From NCBI GenBank assembly GCA_963970005.1, contig CAXAMN010004036.1:71847-135846 (forward strand): 64,000 nucleotides of DNA, written 5' to 3'. This DNA comes from Durusdinium trenchii. Lineage: Eukaryota; Sar; Dinophyceae; Suessiales; Symbiodiniaceae. A program made the position numbers and the translations under genes. The notes below the pieces were generated by a model. The model was not told where the DNA came from. It saw only the letters and a list, made by a program, of their open reading frames with translations, and did no database searches. This document shows, piece after piece, positions 30,317 through 40,431 of this stretch. Position 1 is the first letter of the stretch. Each line of letters starts with the position of its first letter.

Positions 30317-30800
30317 CTACTTCGTTTCCACCGGCACCAACTCCACAACCAGTACTACCACCGGCACCCTGCATTCACAACACCAAACCAACGAAGCACC
30401 GCGCACCTGTGCGATTCCAAATCCGTCTGGAAGAACCGTGGTGGATCGAATTCCACGGAATCCTCCTGTGCGAGGCCCAAAGGCGAGTAAATCCGGCGCT
30501 CCGCCCGCGGCATCGCCCATCGCAGCGCGGAGGACGCAGCGCCGCCGCGGGTGCCGTCCGGTTTTCGTTCCGCCACCGGGGAAAGGACCTCGAATGAATC
30601 TGGCACCGTCCCGGTCCTCCACACGGTCGGCACACACCCGTTCACACCGGTCGGGACGACGGTCCTCCACCTGTCCGTTCTGAAACTCGAAGGACGCAGG
30701 GATCGGCAGTGAAGCATCGCTCTCCGGATTGTTCGGAGGCAACTCCATCACCTCGGCGCCGCGCGGAGACTTCGACTCCCAACCCCCGCGACGTCCGACG
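30317..30800 (-). CDS. candidate CDS, unknown protein
   Basis: Minus frame from an ATG at about 30748 (MELPPNNPESDASLPIPASF) through RPDRCERVCADRVEDRDGAR, GPFPGGGTKTGRHPRRRCVL and GGFRGIRSTTVLPDGFGIAQ; the frame is also open and coding-like upstream of the ATG (RRGGWESKSPRGAEV). Strong GC3 up to about 30.4 kb. Confidence 0.55.
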
Positions 30801-31224
30801 ATTAACGACGTCTCGGTTGGAAAGGCCCCAGTGTCCTGAGGTGTGGAAAAGCAGCACCCCTTGTGTGGGTCGAGTCATGGTGTGGTGTTCAATTGGGAAA
30901 GTCTAGGTGGTGCGGAAGTTCGTTGATCGTTGCTATAGGCATTAAAGACAGGATGCACCTCAGATCGAAAAAAGGGTTTGTGGGGTCTAACTACCAACTA
31001 TATGTACTATAGGGAGCCTTCGGTAAAGGGAACAATTGAGCAAGTCACCTGCGCATCCAACATTTTATGAGCCACACACACAGACATACGCAGACACAGG
31101 ACACGCAAACACACACGACACATTCCTGCTTATGAGGAGGAATCACATGTACAGCTTGCGCTTGCCGTGATCATGAGTCCCATGATGAGTGATGAGATGT
31201 TTATAATAGTTTATAAGTTTATAA

Positions 31225-31440
31225 GGGTAACATCTGAGTGGCAGAGTTCAAACATGCTCAAAATGCTCGCCAGCTTTGGCGCAGAATTCTCCGGAGTAGG
31301 AAGCAGGAGAAGCGCTCCACGTGACGCATCGGATGTGTTCACCGGGTTGTCAGAGTCCCCGTCCGACGGAAGAAACCCTTCAAGTTTGCACAGTGCACAG
31401 ACATTACATTGGGGGCTCTTCGATTCTGACCTAAAGGTTT
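31225..31440 (-). CDS. candidate exon, unknown protein
   Basis: Minus frame NVCALCKLEGFLPSDGDSDN, PVNTSDASRGALLLLPTPEN then APKLASILSMFELCHSDV. The CALC at its head could bind metal but there is no second pair. Codon use favours minus. Confidence 0.5.
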
Positions 31441-31549
31441 CTCTTCTCCCAATATATACAAATTCATACAAATTCTACCTATAAATCAAGTCCTTGGCCA
31501 CTCTAAACCATTCCAAACGCTCCCCCCCGCCGCTCCGCTGCCTCACTCC

Positions 31550-31660
31550 GGCGTTCGCCCGGAGGACCGCGAGGACCGCACCTTCACTTGCATCGACTTC
31601 TTCGCCGAGGACCGCAGCGACCGCGCCGGGAAGTTCAGCACGCCCTGGCCGAAGTGCTGA
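31550..31660 (+). CDS. candidate terminal exon, unknown protein
   Basis: Plus frame GVRPEDREDRTFTCIDFFAE then DRSDRAGKFSTPWPKC and TGA. Charged, GC3-biased. Minus frame (QHFGQGVLNFPARSLRSSAK) competes. Confidence 0.45.
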   Translation, partial: GVRPEDREDRTFTCIDFFAEDRSDRAGKFSTPWPKC

Positions 31661-31784
31661 TCGAAGAGGCTTTCGGCGAATCCAGAGGATCAGCTGAGAT
31701 GTTTTTCACATTGACGTATGGGGTTTGTGTTTTTGAGTGTTCCTATCCGCCCGCCTTCCGCCGAAGTTGTTAACATGTCGGCGA

Positions 31785-32033
31785 CTATCCGGTCCTATAA
31801 TTTATGTTGTTTTTTTTTCCTTCTTCCTCTGCTGCTCTGTTCGAAAGTCGGAGACGCCGCCACTTTTTGAACGATTCAACCCAACCATTCCATTCCAGCT
31901 CACCAAAATGCCCAAATGCCCAATTTCGACCCAACGCACGTCGCGAACCCGCGCCGAATCCCCGCGCCTGCACGGTGATCCGGATCATCGTGAAGCGCTC
32001 TGGACTCATGCGCTCCATCGGGAGGGTCGCCAT
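31785..32033 (-). CDS. candidate N-terminal exon, unknown protein
   Basis: ATG at 32031-32033 in GCCATGGCG. Reads MATLPMERMSPERFTMIRIT, VQARGFGAGSRRALGRNW and FGELEWNGWVESFKKWRRLR. The frame is also open upstream (RPQPHDGTTA), so the ATG may not be the start. Confidence 0.45.
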   Translation of the reverse strand: MATLPMERMSPERFTMIRITVQARGFGAGSRRALGRNWAFGHFGELEWNGWVESFKKWRRLRLSNRAAEEEGKKNNINYRTG

Positions 32034-32861
32034 GGCAGTCGTCCCGTCGTGCGGCTGTGGCCGATCAAACGCGCGAAGTCGTTGGACGGTTGGAGTTTAA
32101 GACGAACTCGTTCGTCGGGTCGTCGTCTTCAAGACATCCAAGACTCAGATTGAGTCCTTGAATTGGCAGTGCTTTTGCTTTTTAGTTAGTTATATGCTTA
32201 ATTAAGCAAAAGACTACTAAATCGGTTGGCTCGGGGTCGGTTGGCTTTTTCCAAAAACCGATGCTCGGAATGGAAGGTTGTAGGCTTGGGGTGTGGGCTG
32301 GTCGACCGGCTGTAGCAAGATGCATCGGTCGAAGCACAGTTCTTGCGTTCTGATCTGCTTGCTCCTCAAAGTGTCAAAAGAAAAACAACACTGGCTGCAA
32401 CTGAATCGACTTGCGAAGAGCCTACCAGTCATTGAAAAACCTTTTGAAGCCAATCCGGGCGGCTGACATGGTCTGAACACGGTCTGAACCAAAAGAAATC
32501 CACATGTCTTTGGACCAACTCATTGGCCAAAAAGGTCCTTTTCGGATCCCCACCCACTGGAGAGACGTCGCCGTTCTCCCTTGCGAGACGTCCCTTGGAT
32601 CCGAGGCCAGGAAAAATCCATTCCGAAACCTATCTTCCTGGTCTTAATGGAGAGCTCATGCACTTGATATGGCACCCATCATCTCAGCCAAACACCCAAA
32701 TGGACACTCAAGGGACCGCCATGAGCCCAACTACTGCGTTTGTTGACCATTGACCACCCGCCATACATAGTTGGTCACCGAACTCAGCACCTGAACTCAA
32801 TGCATCACAGCTTCACACACAGCATCACACAGCTTAGCCCACCCTAATGCCCGCACTGCCG

Positions 32862-32940
32862 CTCTACTAGTAACAAGTGCCTCGCTAGTAGTAACAGGTG
32901 CCTTACTAGGAACAAGTGCCTTACTACTAGTAACAACCAG
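32862..32940. repeat. family E repeat, CTAGTAACAAG tandem block
   Basis: Five imperfect units of ACTAGTAACAAGTGCCT(C/T)GCT in tandem. Same words occur with TTGGAGGCC units at 50.96 and 57.49 kb. Confidence 0.7.
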
Positions 32941-33009
32941 GAGTCCCCAAGTGAGTGGATGTTCTGGGCACCCCTAACCTCCATGGATTGCATCCCTTTG
33001 TGACTGTAG

Positions 33010-33136
33010 ATCGGTCGACCCGAACGGCGCGGCGCTCTGCGCGGACCGCGCTCTTTTGGGCTCGGTCCGCTGGGGACGAAAATGGGGTCTGCGAGCAGAG
33101 AGCGAGGCCCGGAGGCTCCGCGCGCAGAGAGTGTAG
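33010..33136 (+). CDS. candidate terminal exon, unknown protein
   Basis: Starts after TTTGTGACTGTAG and reads SVDPNGAALCADRALLGSVR, WGRKWGLRAESEARRLRAQR, V then TAG at 33134-33136; alternatively GT at 33131-33132 is a donor. Strong GC3. The minus strand is partly open. Confidence 0.5.
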
Positions 33137-33257
33137 GTGAACCTCGCGGAGAGTGTGGCAGTTTTGGACCGACTACTTTTGGGGGGAATTCTGAACCTTG
33201 AACAAAGGCGGACTACTTTTTGTGTTTTGTTGGGGGAGGTGGGAACCAAACACACAG

Positions 33258-33318
33258 GGGAGGCCATTGCTAGTAGGTTGGAGGCCATCGAAATTAGGTT
33301 GGAGGCTATTGCTTGTGA
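33258..33318. repeat. family E repeat, TTGGAGGCCAT units
   Basis: Three units of about 21 bp: GGCCATTGCTAGTAGGTTGGA, GGCCATCGAAATTAGGTTGGA and a diverged third. Confidence 0.7.
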
Positions 33319-33479
33319 GCTGCTGAAAGCATGGACACTTTCTGGGTGGCACAAATCCGCCTCGCTTGCGACAGTTTGCACCGTGGTTTACACTCCAGAG
33401 GCGGAGGATACAGGGAAGTTCAAAAAATGAGCCCTATAAAGAAAAATCATTTAAGACATTGGCCCTATCCACCCAGAAT

Positions 33480-33615
33480 TTGTTTGGTTCAACTGACACA
33501 CGGCCGCACCAGGGACACGGACACCAACGAACACCTGGTCTCTGGGGCCCACACGAATATGGCCGCTTCAGACGAAGCCTTTTTTTGGTCGCCATTTCAG
33601 CCTGACTTGGAGTGA
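33480..33615 (+). CDS. candidate terminal exon, unknown protein
   Basis: Plus frame LVQLTHGRTRDTDTNEHLVS then GAHTNMAASDEAFFWSPFQP, DLE and TGA. Moderate coding bias. Confidence 0.4.
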
Positions 33616-34204
33616 GTGGAAAAGAGGAGTCATGCTGAGTCATGCTGAGTCTCTCGCAGCGCCGCATTGGTCTGTTTCTTCGGAATGAAAGGGTTTATAG
33701 ACGGTGTCCTCATCTATCCTCTGTGAGTGATTGAGACGTTTTCACATAAGAGCAAGTTGAAATTAATAGTGATATAAATCGAGTTAAGATTCGAAATGTT
33801 TCAAAACTGGTGTCTTTGTGGCTTTGGACATGTTCAGTTGCAAAGTGTGCTCCTGCAAAAGCAGTCAGTATGAAGATCGCCACTCTGCCAAGTCTGTAAA
33901 ATCCTCTTCAGGTGTGAAAAAGAATCTGAAAACGTGTCTGGTATGCCAGTAAGGCACCAGTTACACAGACTGTACTCTAAGACACTGTCCGACTGACTGC
34001 ATGCTTTGTTGTAATGAGTCCGTAGCTCACTTAGGTTGCTTCCTTCCTGGCCCCGCTGGGTGCTGGGCTGGTGTTCTAGAAGAACTTGAGCAGCTCCTAC
34101 GGCAGAACTTGCACAGCTATTCGGCTAGCTTGTGCCGCTATATACTATATACCACAGAAAATTACATGAGTTGCACCGGCGTAGCGTCACGGCACACCTA
34201 CTCG

Positions 34205-34345
34205 TAACCGGCAGCGAACTCCGTTCGTCACCGGCACCCAACTCCGAACGTCCTTCGTAACCGGCATCGGCCCGGCACCGGTCGACCCGACCCCGCACGG
34301 CACCGCTCGACCCGGTACCGGTCGGTCTTCGGTCGTCTTCGGTCG
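34205..34345. repeat. GC-rich minisatellite (ACCGGCA / GTCGACCCG)
   Basis: Runs of CCGGCACC, GGTCGACCCG and GGTCGTCTTC follow a family F-like block (AACTCCGTTCGTCACCGGCA). No frame here is convincing. Confidence 0.55.
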
Positions 34346-34742
34346 TCTTCGTCCTTGGAGGCAGTGAGGTACTTCTTCAAGGACTCTTTGATACGATCAT
34401 TTCGCTTCTCTCCGCGAGGTCTTTCCTCTCCCTTCCTGGCAGACCCGGATGGCGGCAGGTCCGGCTTCCACTAAGAGTGCAAGAGAAGGAAATCATTTCG
34501 CTGAAGTGGACCTTTAGTCATGACTTTAGCTGCAAAACTTACAATGCGATGTTGAACAACAAGGCTGGAATGAGCTGTGAGCAATGCTGAGATCTGCTAT
34601 TGAGTATAGTGGCCACATCAACCCACATCGATTTGAAGGTTGTTCCAATTGACAACTCGCGGTACCCGATGAACAATTGCACTCCCCAACCGAGAAGCTC
34701 AACCTGTGCTTTTGTGAATCAAGCAATCATCTACTACCAGTC

Positions 34743-34976
34743 CTAGCTGAGTCCTATAGTCCTATCCTCAAAGGAAGAACCCTCCCAGCAATAAGGAGGG
34801 TTAAAACGAAGAACCCCAACCGAAACCCGGAGAAACCGATCTCTCCAAACGCCCACACCGACGTCTGGAACCGCCGCGGAGAGCGCAGCGCAGCGCAACA
34901 ACGACCCGCTCGGGGCGGCTTGGTGGTTGGGAAAGGAACGTCGATCTCCCACTGGTACTTCGCCTGCGAAACCCAA
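34743..34976 (-). CDS. candidate terminal exon, unknown protein
   Basis: Minus frame GFAGEVPVGDRRSFPNHQAA, LRCAALSAAVPDVGVGVWRD and RFNPPYCWEGSSFEDRTIGL then TAG. Another minus frame and one plus frame are open in its GC-rich part. Confidence 0.4.
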   Translation of the reverse strand: MGFAGEVPVGDRRSFPNHQAAPSGSLLRCAALSAAVPDVGVGVWRDRFLRVSVGVLRFNPPYCWEGSSFEDRTIGLS

Positions 34977-35213
34977 CGGCCACGGCGAAGCGCCGTTTCG
35001 CGAAAGCTAAGACAAGCCGTGAGACAAGCTGGGCCAGCCGCGAAACCCTGCGGCGTTCGCCCTCGCATCCGATTCTCTTAGGGGCGGAGGGTGAAAGTTC
35101 TTCGGTCAGGATCCTCGAGTCCAGTGGCTCGGGACACCCGGTGACGAAGACGACGAAACAGCTCAGCGGCGGAACAGCGGCTTTCTCAGCGGCGGAAACG
35201 GCTCCGACTCGTC

Positions 35214-35345
35214 TCATGGCAGCGCCTGAATCATGAGACGCTGCCAGCGCTGCGTGGCTGCTGCAGTCTTGTCGTCCATGATGTCGTTGATGGCGTTGGT
35301 GGCCTCGGAGCTCCAGGTGTCAACAGGGAGCAGTGGGATTCGAGA
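35214..35345 (-). CDS. terminal exon, unknown protein
   Basis: Minus frame SRIPLLPVDTWSSEATNAIN, DIMDDKTAAATQRWQRLMIQ and ALP, then TGA at 35214-35216. Very clear GC3 bias and a helical pattern; this is the C-terminus of a real protein. Confidence 0.65.
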   Translation of the reverse strand, partial: SRIPLLPVDTWSSEATNAINDIMDDKTAAATQRWQRLMIQALP

Positions 35346-35381
35346 AAGCCCTAGTTCACCTTGGACGGATGATTTTGGTCT

Positions 35382-35416
35382 CGCTATTAGGGTGGAGGCC
35401 ATTGGTATTGGGTGTG
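35382..35416. repeat. family E repeat, single unit pair
   Basis: TCGCTATTAGGGTGGAGGCC followed by ATTGGTATTGG; lies just upstream, in the minus sense, of the 35214-35345 exon. Confidence 0.45.
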
Positions 35417-36041
35417 ACTTAGACTTACTCTTCAAGGTCCTGATGGAAGTGGAGGTCCTCACCTCAAACGCCATCTTTCGACCATGTGTCCTCCACTTCT
35501 GTTCAATGGGCCCTGTTGACAAGAATGAGAAGAGTCGAGATTCCTGAGGTGTTTTCGTGCGCGGGGTCAACTCATGTCAATTCACCCTCAGCTGTTGAGT
35601 ATAGGGGCTTCCTCACCTTTAAGGCTTTAAGGACATGAATTGCTTGTTTGTCCGAACCACACACCATTCCAAAAACATGGGACTGAACATCTTTAATTAT
35701 GTTACATTGACCACTCAAAAGATCTAAAACACCACCTGAATGGTGGAATATTCCACATGGATGTGAATTTTAAATCTGAGATTCCATGGCTGGGTAGACT
35801 GGTTCATTTTCCTTCCTTTGAGGGGGTCCTTGTCGAGGTCTCCCTGTTTTACTATACACACCCACATGGAAACCTCAGGTGCCGATTCGTGTAAGGCACA
35901 GGACGGACCTTTTTTCCAAGGAGCCTTCACCAGTCATTTTCAATTCGATTGATCAATACATGTCAATACCCTCTATATGCTAAGCTATCTGCAACTGTTG
36001 AGTCCATTTCACTCCTTTTCCATCCCTCCTTTTCCAGTCCT

Positions 36042-36190
36042 TTAGTCCTTTCCCTTTTGGGGGACCCTCGCCAGGCGCAGCTCTCCGATGCCGAAGTCCT
36101 GGATCATGTAGGCGAGGTCCGCCTCGGCTCCGCGTCCCCGGAGGAGGTCCCGGGAGGTCCGCGGTGTCCGGTGGTTTCCGGGGAAGGAAG
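36042..36190 (-). CDS. terminal exon, unknown protein
   Basis: Minus frame RGRGAEADLAYMIQDFGIGE then LRLARVPQKGKD and TAA at 36042-36044; upstream residues SPSSFPGNHRTPRTSRDLL are less certain. The plus frame QLSDAEVLDHVGEVRLGSAS is also open. Confidence 0.55.
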
Positions 36191-36621
36191 AAGGAGATGC
36201 CAGGAGAGCTTGTGTGTTTACGGAGTAGTCAGATAGGCAGTAGATTCTTCATCTAAGTGGCGCCTGGATCGCTTGGCGAAGAATGCGGCTCGCTTTGCTT
36301 AGCTTTGACAGATGTTGACGGGGCAGGAACCCGCCCGTTGACCACGCCAACAATGCTCAGCAGCTAGGATCGGGAGAGAACAGGAACGGAGGAATGGATG
36401 GGAAAACAACCGTTGACCTATGTTGACCTGGTCTTGGATTTGCAACAAAGGCACAAACAAATACCACATCAGGGTGTCGTGGCTGGAACACCCAGCCCGC
36501 TACTATCCGGGATCTCCAGCCAGGACATCCATTGGCCATCTAAAAGGTCCGGGTATTCAGCTATAAAATGTATATGGCTGTTCACCACAGGGAATAACCG
36601 TCTAAACAAAACCATGCATGC

Positions 36622-36690
36622 AAGTACTAGCAATGGCCTCCAACCTACTAGCGATGGCCTCCAACGTAATATTCCTTTCAAGTACTATCG
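36622..36690. repeat. family E repeat, CCTCCAACCTACTAG units
   Basis: Reverse-orientation units: CAATGGCCTCCAACCTACTAG and CGATGGCCTCCAACGTAAT, flanked by CAAGTACTA on both sides, which could be a target-site duplication. Confidence 0.65.
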
Positions 36691-36697
36691 ATCAAGT

Positions 36698-36845
36698 CTA
36701 TTTTGACCTCCAGTCATCGGCCTGTGGGTCCTTCTCAAGCTTGGCCAAAGCCTCCTCCGCCTGCGCTTGCAATGCTTCCACCTGCCCACCGATCTCCCGA
36801 CGCTTGGCCAACGCGGGATCTCGCTCATCGGCAGGAATCACTCGG
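36698..36845 (-). CDS. terminal exon, short coiled coil
   Basis: Minus frame after a CCCGAG acceptor: IPADERDPALAKRREIGGQV, EALQAQAEEALAKLEKDPQA then DDWRSK and TAG. The heptad pattern of L, A and I fits a coiled coil. Pairs with the upstream exon at 37010-37113. Confidence 0.6.
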
Positions 36846-37009
36846 GAACACCAAGGGCTATGACACGTTTCCGATCGGATGTGGCACTGAACTTGAACCT
36901 GCCGAATTATACGATATATGCCATGCTTCAAATGCCATGCTCTATGACATCGATGCCCCACCTTCTTCCTTGCTTCCAGGATCTTGGGGTCTTTGGCATC
37001 TCCTGCGGA

Positions 37010-37113
37010 CGGATGCAACATCGGTCCGGAATGGTCCGGACGAGCGTCTGCACGGCGTCTGCCTTGGATCCGCGTTTGGCAAGGTCCAATTCCAAGAGAC
37101 CTTGATCTTCCAA
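37010..37113 (-). CDS. exon resembling a SAP-type motif
   Basis: Minus frame DQGLLELDLAKRGSKADAVQ then TLVRTIPDRCCIRPQ. The pattern L-x(n)-G-S-K-A-D-x-V-x-x-L resembles a SAP DNA-binding helix pair, but the spacing is short. Proposed to splice to the coiled-coil exon at 36698-36845. Confidence 0.5.
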
Positions 37114-37336
37114 GTTCCATCACGTATTAAAACTACCGCATATATGATAGATATACTGTTTCTATCCATCACATCACGATCATCACAGCAACTTACTTTA
37201 CATCCCACTTCCATTTTGATATAAATCTCTTCTATCTCCAAGCCTTTCCCCCCCTCATTGTCGTTTCCTCCCTTCACTTTCCCCCCCCTCTCTCGATTTC
37301 ACCTCGTTCAGTGAAGTGACCCCGTCTCCCCGTCAC

Positions 37337-37445
37337 CCCCGTAACCCCGCTCCGATGACCACGGCGTCGTTGGGGTTCATCTCAAAGGGCCCCGGGATGC
37401 TCGGGATGCCGAAGAAGTCCGCCGCCTTCGCGGACTCCGACAGAC
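37337..37445 (-). CDS. well-bounded internal exon, unknown protein
   Basis: Acceptor ATTCAG, then LSESAKAADFFGIPSIPGPF and EMNPNDAVVIGAGLRG, then a GT donor at 37335-37336. The end DAVVIGAGLRG resembles the start of a dinucleotide-binding G-x-G-x-x-G fold, only a hint. Strong GC3. Confidence 0.65.
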
Positions 37446-37748
37446 CTGAATGCGGCGGATGGACGGCCGGTCAAGGCGGGGAAGGCCCACGCGGTGGCGA
37501 GAGTGGCCGGTCAATGCGGATTCCACCGGTGCGTGCTGGTGGCGAAGAATGAAGTGATGGTGAGACAGGGAACACGAGAAGGAGAACAAGATAGAACAAG
37601 TGAATATGTTTATAATGGTTTGACGACTTCAAGCTCAAGGGTTTTGGAGGTTGTAGCCACATTTAGCCAGTTTTGAAGAAGATCTCGCTTTTCTCATTGA
37701 AACAAATTAATTGAGCAACATGGTACGTGGACTTTCAAAGTCAGGGTC

Positions 37749-38160
37749 TTATATCCTGAAAGAGGTGGATGTCCCACAGGATTTCCTCTCAGACTCTGGA
37801 AACACGTCTCCGCAATGATCTGCAGAAACTGGTCTCCAACTTGCTTCTTTAACACACGAATCGGTGATGCTGATGACTCGAACATCGCCCGGACTGAACT
37901 GAGTAATGCTGAACTCCGTCGGTGCAGAAATCGTCGAAGCGGCTGGGCGGCTGGACCTCATGTTTTGGGGTGATGACAGGCTGAGCCCGCAACTCTGGGG
38001 TGATGCCGCAACTCTGGGCTGGGACATCTGCAGTTTTTACAGGTCTTCCATCACTGGACTGCAGACAAGCCAAGAGTCTTGAGTCTTGAGATGTCTTCGG
38101 AGAGTCATTCCAGAACTTCTGTGACCCCAAACGGGTCGTTTTGGGGGTGACTGGATTCCT
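37749..38160 (-). CDS. coding region with two overlapping frames, unknown protein
   Basis: Upstream frame: QKFWNDSPKTSQDSRLLACL, QSSDGRPVKTADVPAQSCGI and TPELRAQPVITPKHEVQPP. Downstream frame, shifted: STISAPTEFSITQFSPGDVR and VISITDSCVKEASWRPVSAD to TAA at about 37749. They overlap near 37.9-38.0 kb, so an intron or a frameshift lies there. Polar, disordered composition. Confidence 0.5.
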
Positions 38161-38419
38161 GCCTTGGTGACAGAGAAACATACACGCTGCAAACTGCCAA
38201 CATATCCAAATCGACCATCGATTTATGAGATCTACAAAGAACACCCATGACAGATACTATACCTGGACCCTCCAAAGTACCCTAGCAACTGGGGCAATGA
38301 TGGGCAATGACATGCAATGACCATGCAATGACCCTATAAAATCAAATAAACTCCAGGTCCATTCTTTAAGCCTTAGCAAAATGGGGATGATGAGGATGAT
38401 GGGCCATGACCCTATAAAA

Positions 38420-38640
38420 TCAGGTACTTTAAGACTGGTCTTTGGGATGCTCCAACTCATCCGTCCCAATCGACCGCTGCCCGAGACCGCGCCCACTGAG
38501 CTGCCCGGACTCAGTGCACCTAGGAGACCGCCCGAGAGCACCGCTCGGCGGCCGGGCACGAAGGCCTCGGCGGGACGGACTGGTGGGCAGCGTGGGACGA
38601 GGCTGGGCAGCGTGGGAGATCGGAGTAAGAAATGGCATGT
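38420..38640 (+). CDS. GC-rich candidate exon, strand uncertain
   Basis: Plus frame LIRPNRPLPETAPTELPGLS, APRRPPESTARRPGTKASAG and TRLGSVGDRSKKW. Minus frames are open as well. Confidence 0.3.
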
Positions 38641-39159
38641 TCATGCATTTGTTCTATAGAAAAGACATGACTTCATACTTCATACCCCTTCTGAAAGGTC
38701 AAGAATTGGCAGGATATATGATACATCCTCCATCCCAGGAGCTGTTCACTATAGTTTCATGCGTGGAGAAGAACGCGAATGGACTTGTTGACCACAGAGA
38801 GACGGGCAGGTGTTTCTCCCTTCGAAAGACATTGCATGGTACCTGATCAACTCGAATCAAACAGCGAGGTGACGCTGAACCTGCCGGGGGTGCCTTCGGA
38901 TTTCTGAAAAGAGCATCTTGAGCAAAAAGAATTCCTCCCTATCAACCCTGTGAATGTCTCCATCCTCACCGTGCAAGGCCATGTCAGTCTCGACCTCGCC
39001 TGGCTATAGAGGGCACCCATCGCTCCCAGCAAGAGCAGCGCCCGTGTCGATCGCTTCATGCCTGGCCGCAGCGGCATTTGGGTGCAGCATGAGACACAAT
39101 GAACGGAGCATCCTTGGGTTGGCATATGTCGCGATGTCATACGCATATGGGCATAGGAT

Positions 39160-39802
39160 GCCGGCATATATGTGTTGTAGAGCTACATAGAGCTATAGGT
39201 GCAGCTTCTTTTAAGACAACCATGGAAAAGATCGACAGACCGCGAAACAGTCCAAGCTTCGCTCGTTTTGTGACGTCGATCGGTGGAGTGTCATGCAATC
39301 TTGGCACCCTCCAAAAAGAAAGTTGGGTAACGGCCCGGCCCTTTCGTAATTGAAAAGGTGTCAAGTGATTTCTACAATGTTTTCCTTTCTCTCAAACTGG
39401 GGCGATTGATTGATCCCTTCACCCGTCACTTAGCACTCATTCCATCCAGTGCCTGTCATGGCTGTAGTGGTGATCGAGAGACTGATTTGTAAGCGATCAA
39501 GCGGCCTAGACTAATTGAAGCCAAAAAGCAAGCGGACGTTAACGAAGAATCTATGCAGATGAAAACACAAGTTGTTCGATGCAACCACGTCTCAAAGCAA
39601 GCAAGCTGGGTAGCCTAGAGATCCCATTGTCCAAAGCAATATATGATGCGTTGTTCTCTTTTTTCAGATCTGGTATCATTTCTCAGAATATCTTCACAGT
39701 GTTCTCGTTTCAAAGCCGGAGCAAAACCTCTAAAGCACTTGGCGCCTCTTTTTCCCCCTTCCGCATGGGTTCATGAACGGTGAAACCTCAGAGATGTACA
39801 TG
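39160..39802. repeat. segmental duplication, copy 1
   Basis: Shares long blocks with 43893-44462 in the same order and orientation: GAGCTACATAGAGCTA, AATCGACAGACCGC-type sequence, a long identical block from CACTTAGCACTCATTCC to GGCCTAGAC, then AGTTGTTCGATGCAACCACG and ATGGGTTCATGAACGGTGAA. No open frame is conserved between copies. Confidence 0.75.
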
Positions 39803-40113
39803 AGGAGGTCCACACGCACCTCGTGCGGACCTGGGTATGTGAACATCCACCAGGTCATCCCAGCATGTCTGCCAGCAAGTATGGTTGAATTCTCATTAAT
39901 GAGTCCATGGATTGTCGGAAAACCTATAGGAACCCGGTTTTTGCATCTTTTTGCCACCAAATACGGAGGGGTCCTTTATACGTTCCCATTATCTAATGTT
40001 TGGACAAACAAGGTTTCGTGTTCTGAAGCACTATGCAACCGGCTAGGTGCTTTCCATCCTCATGTCGTACCTAATTATATGTATATACACTAGACTATAC
40101 ACCATCAAGCTAG

Positions 40114-40310
40114 ATCTTGGAGCTTCTCATCTCCCTGGACCTTCACGACTCTCCTTCCTGCGCGTCGCTGCGCGACCCCGGCCGCCCTTCCCTCGGCGTC
40201 GCCCTGGAGTTTCTGCCCAGCCAAGTGACACTCGACTACCTCCTGACACGAGGTGATGAGGGTCGGGCACAACGCTCCGAATCCGAAGCGTGCCATGATT
40301 GTGTAGATTG
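40114..40310 (+). CDS. candidate exon, unknown protein
   Basis: Plus frame LLISLDLHDSPSCASLRDPG, RPSLGVALEFLPSQVTLDYL and LTRGDEGRAQRSESEACHD. Strong GC3. It is downstream of and convergent with the membrane-protein gene that ends at 40432. Confidence 0.5.
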
Positions 40311-40431
40311 GGGCAATGCCTACCTTACAATTATCACAAGTATCAACATATACTTTAAGGTTGTATACTTTAAGGCGCACTCTGTACATGTTTGCAACTT
40401 TGCACTTCATACCCATGAAATTGTCCGGCCC

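Noticed and set aside
32862..32940. CRISPR-like array
   Set aside because: The CTAGTAACAAG units are contiguous and degenerate, with no unique spacers of constant length, and the DNA is eukaryotic.
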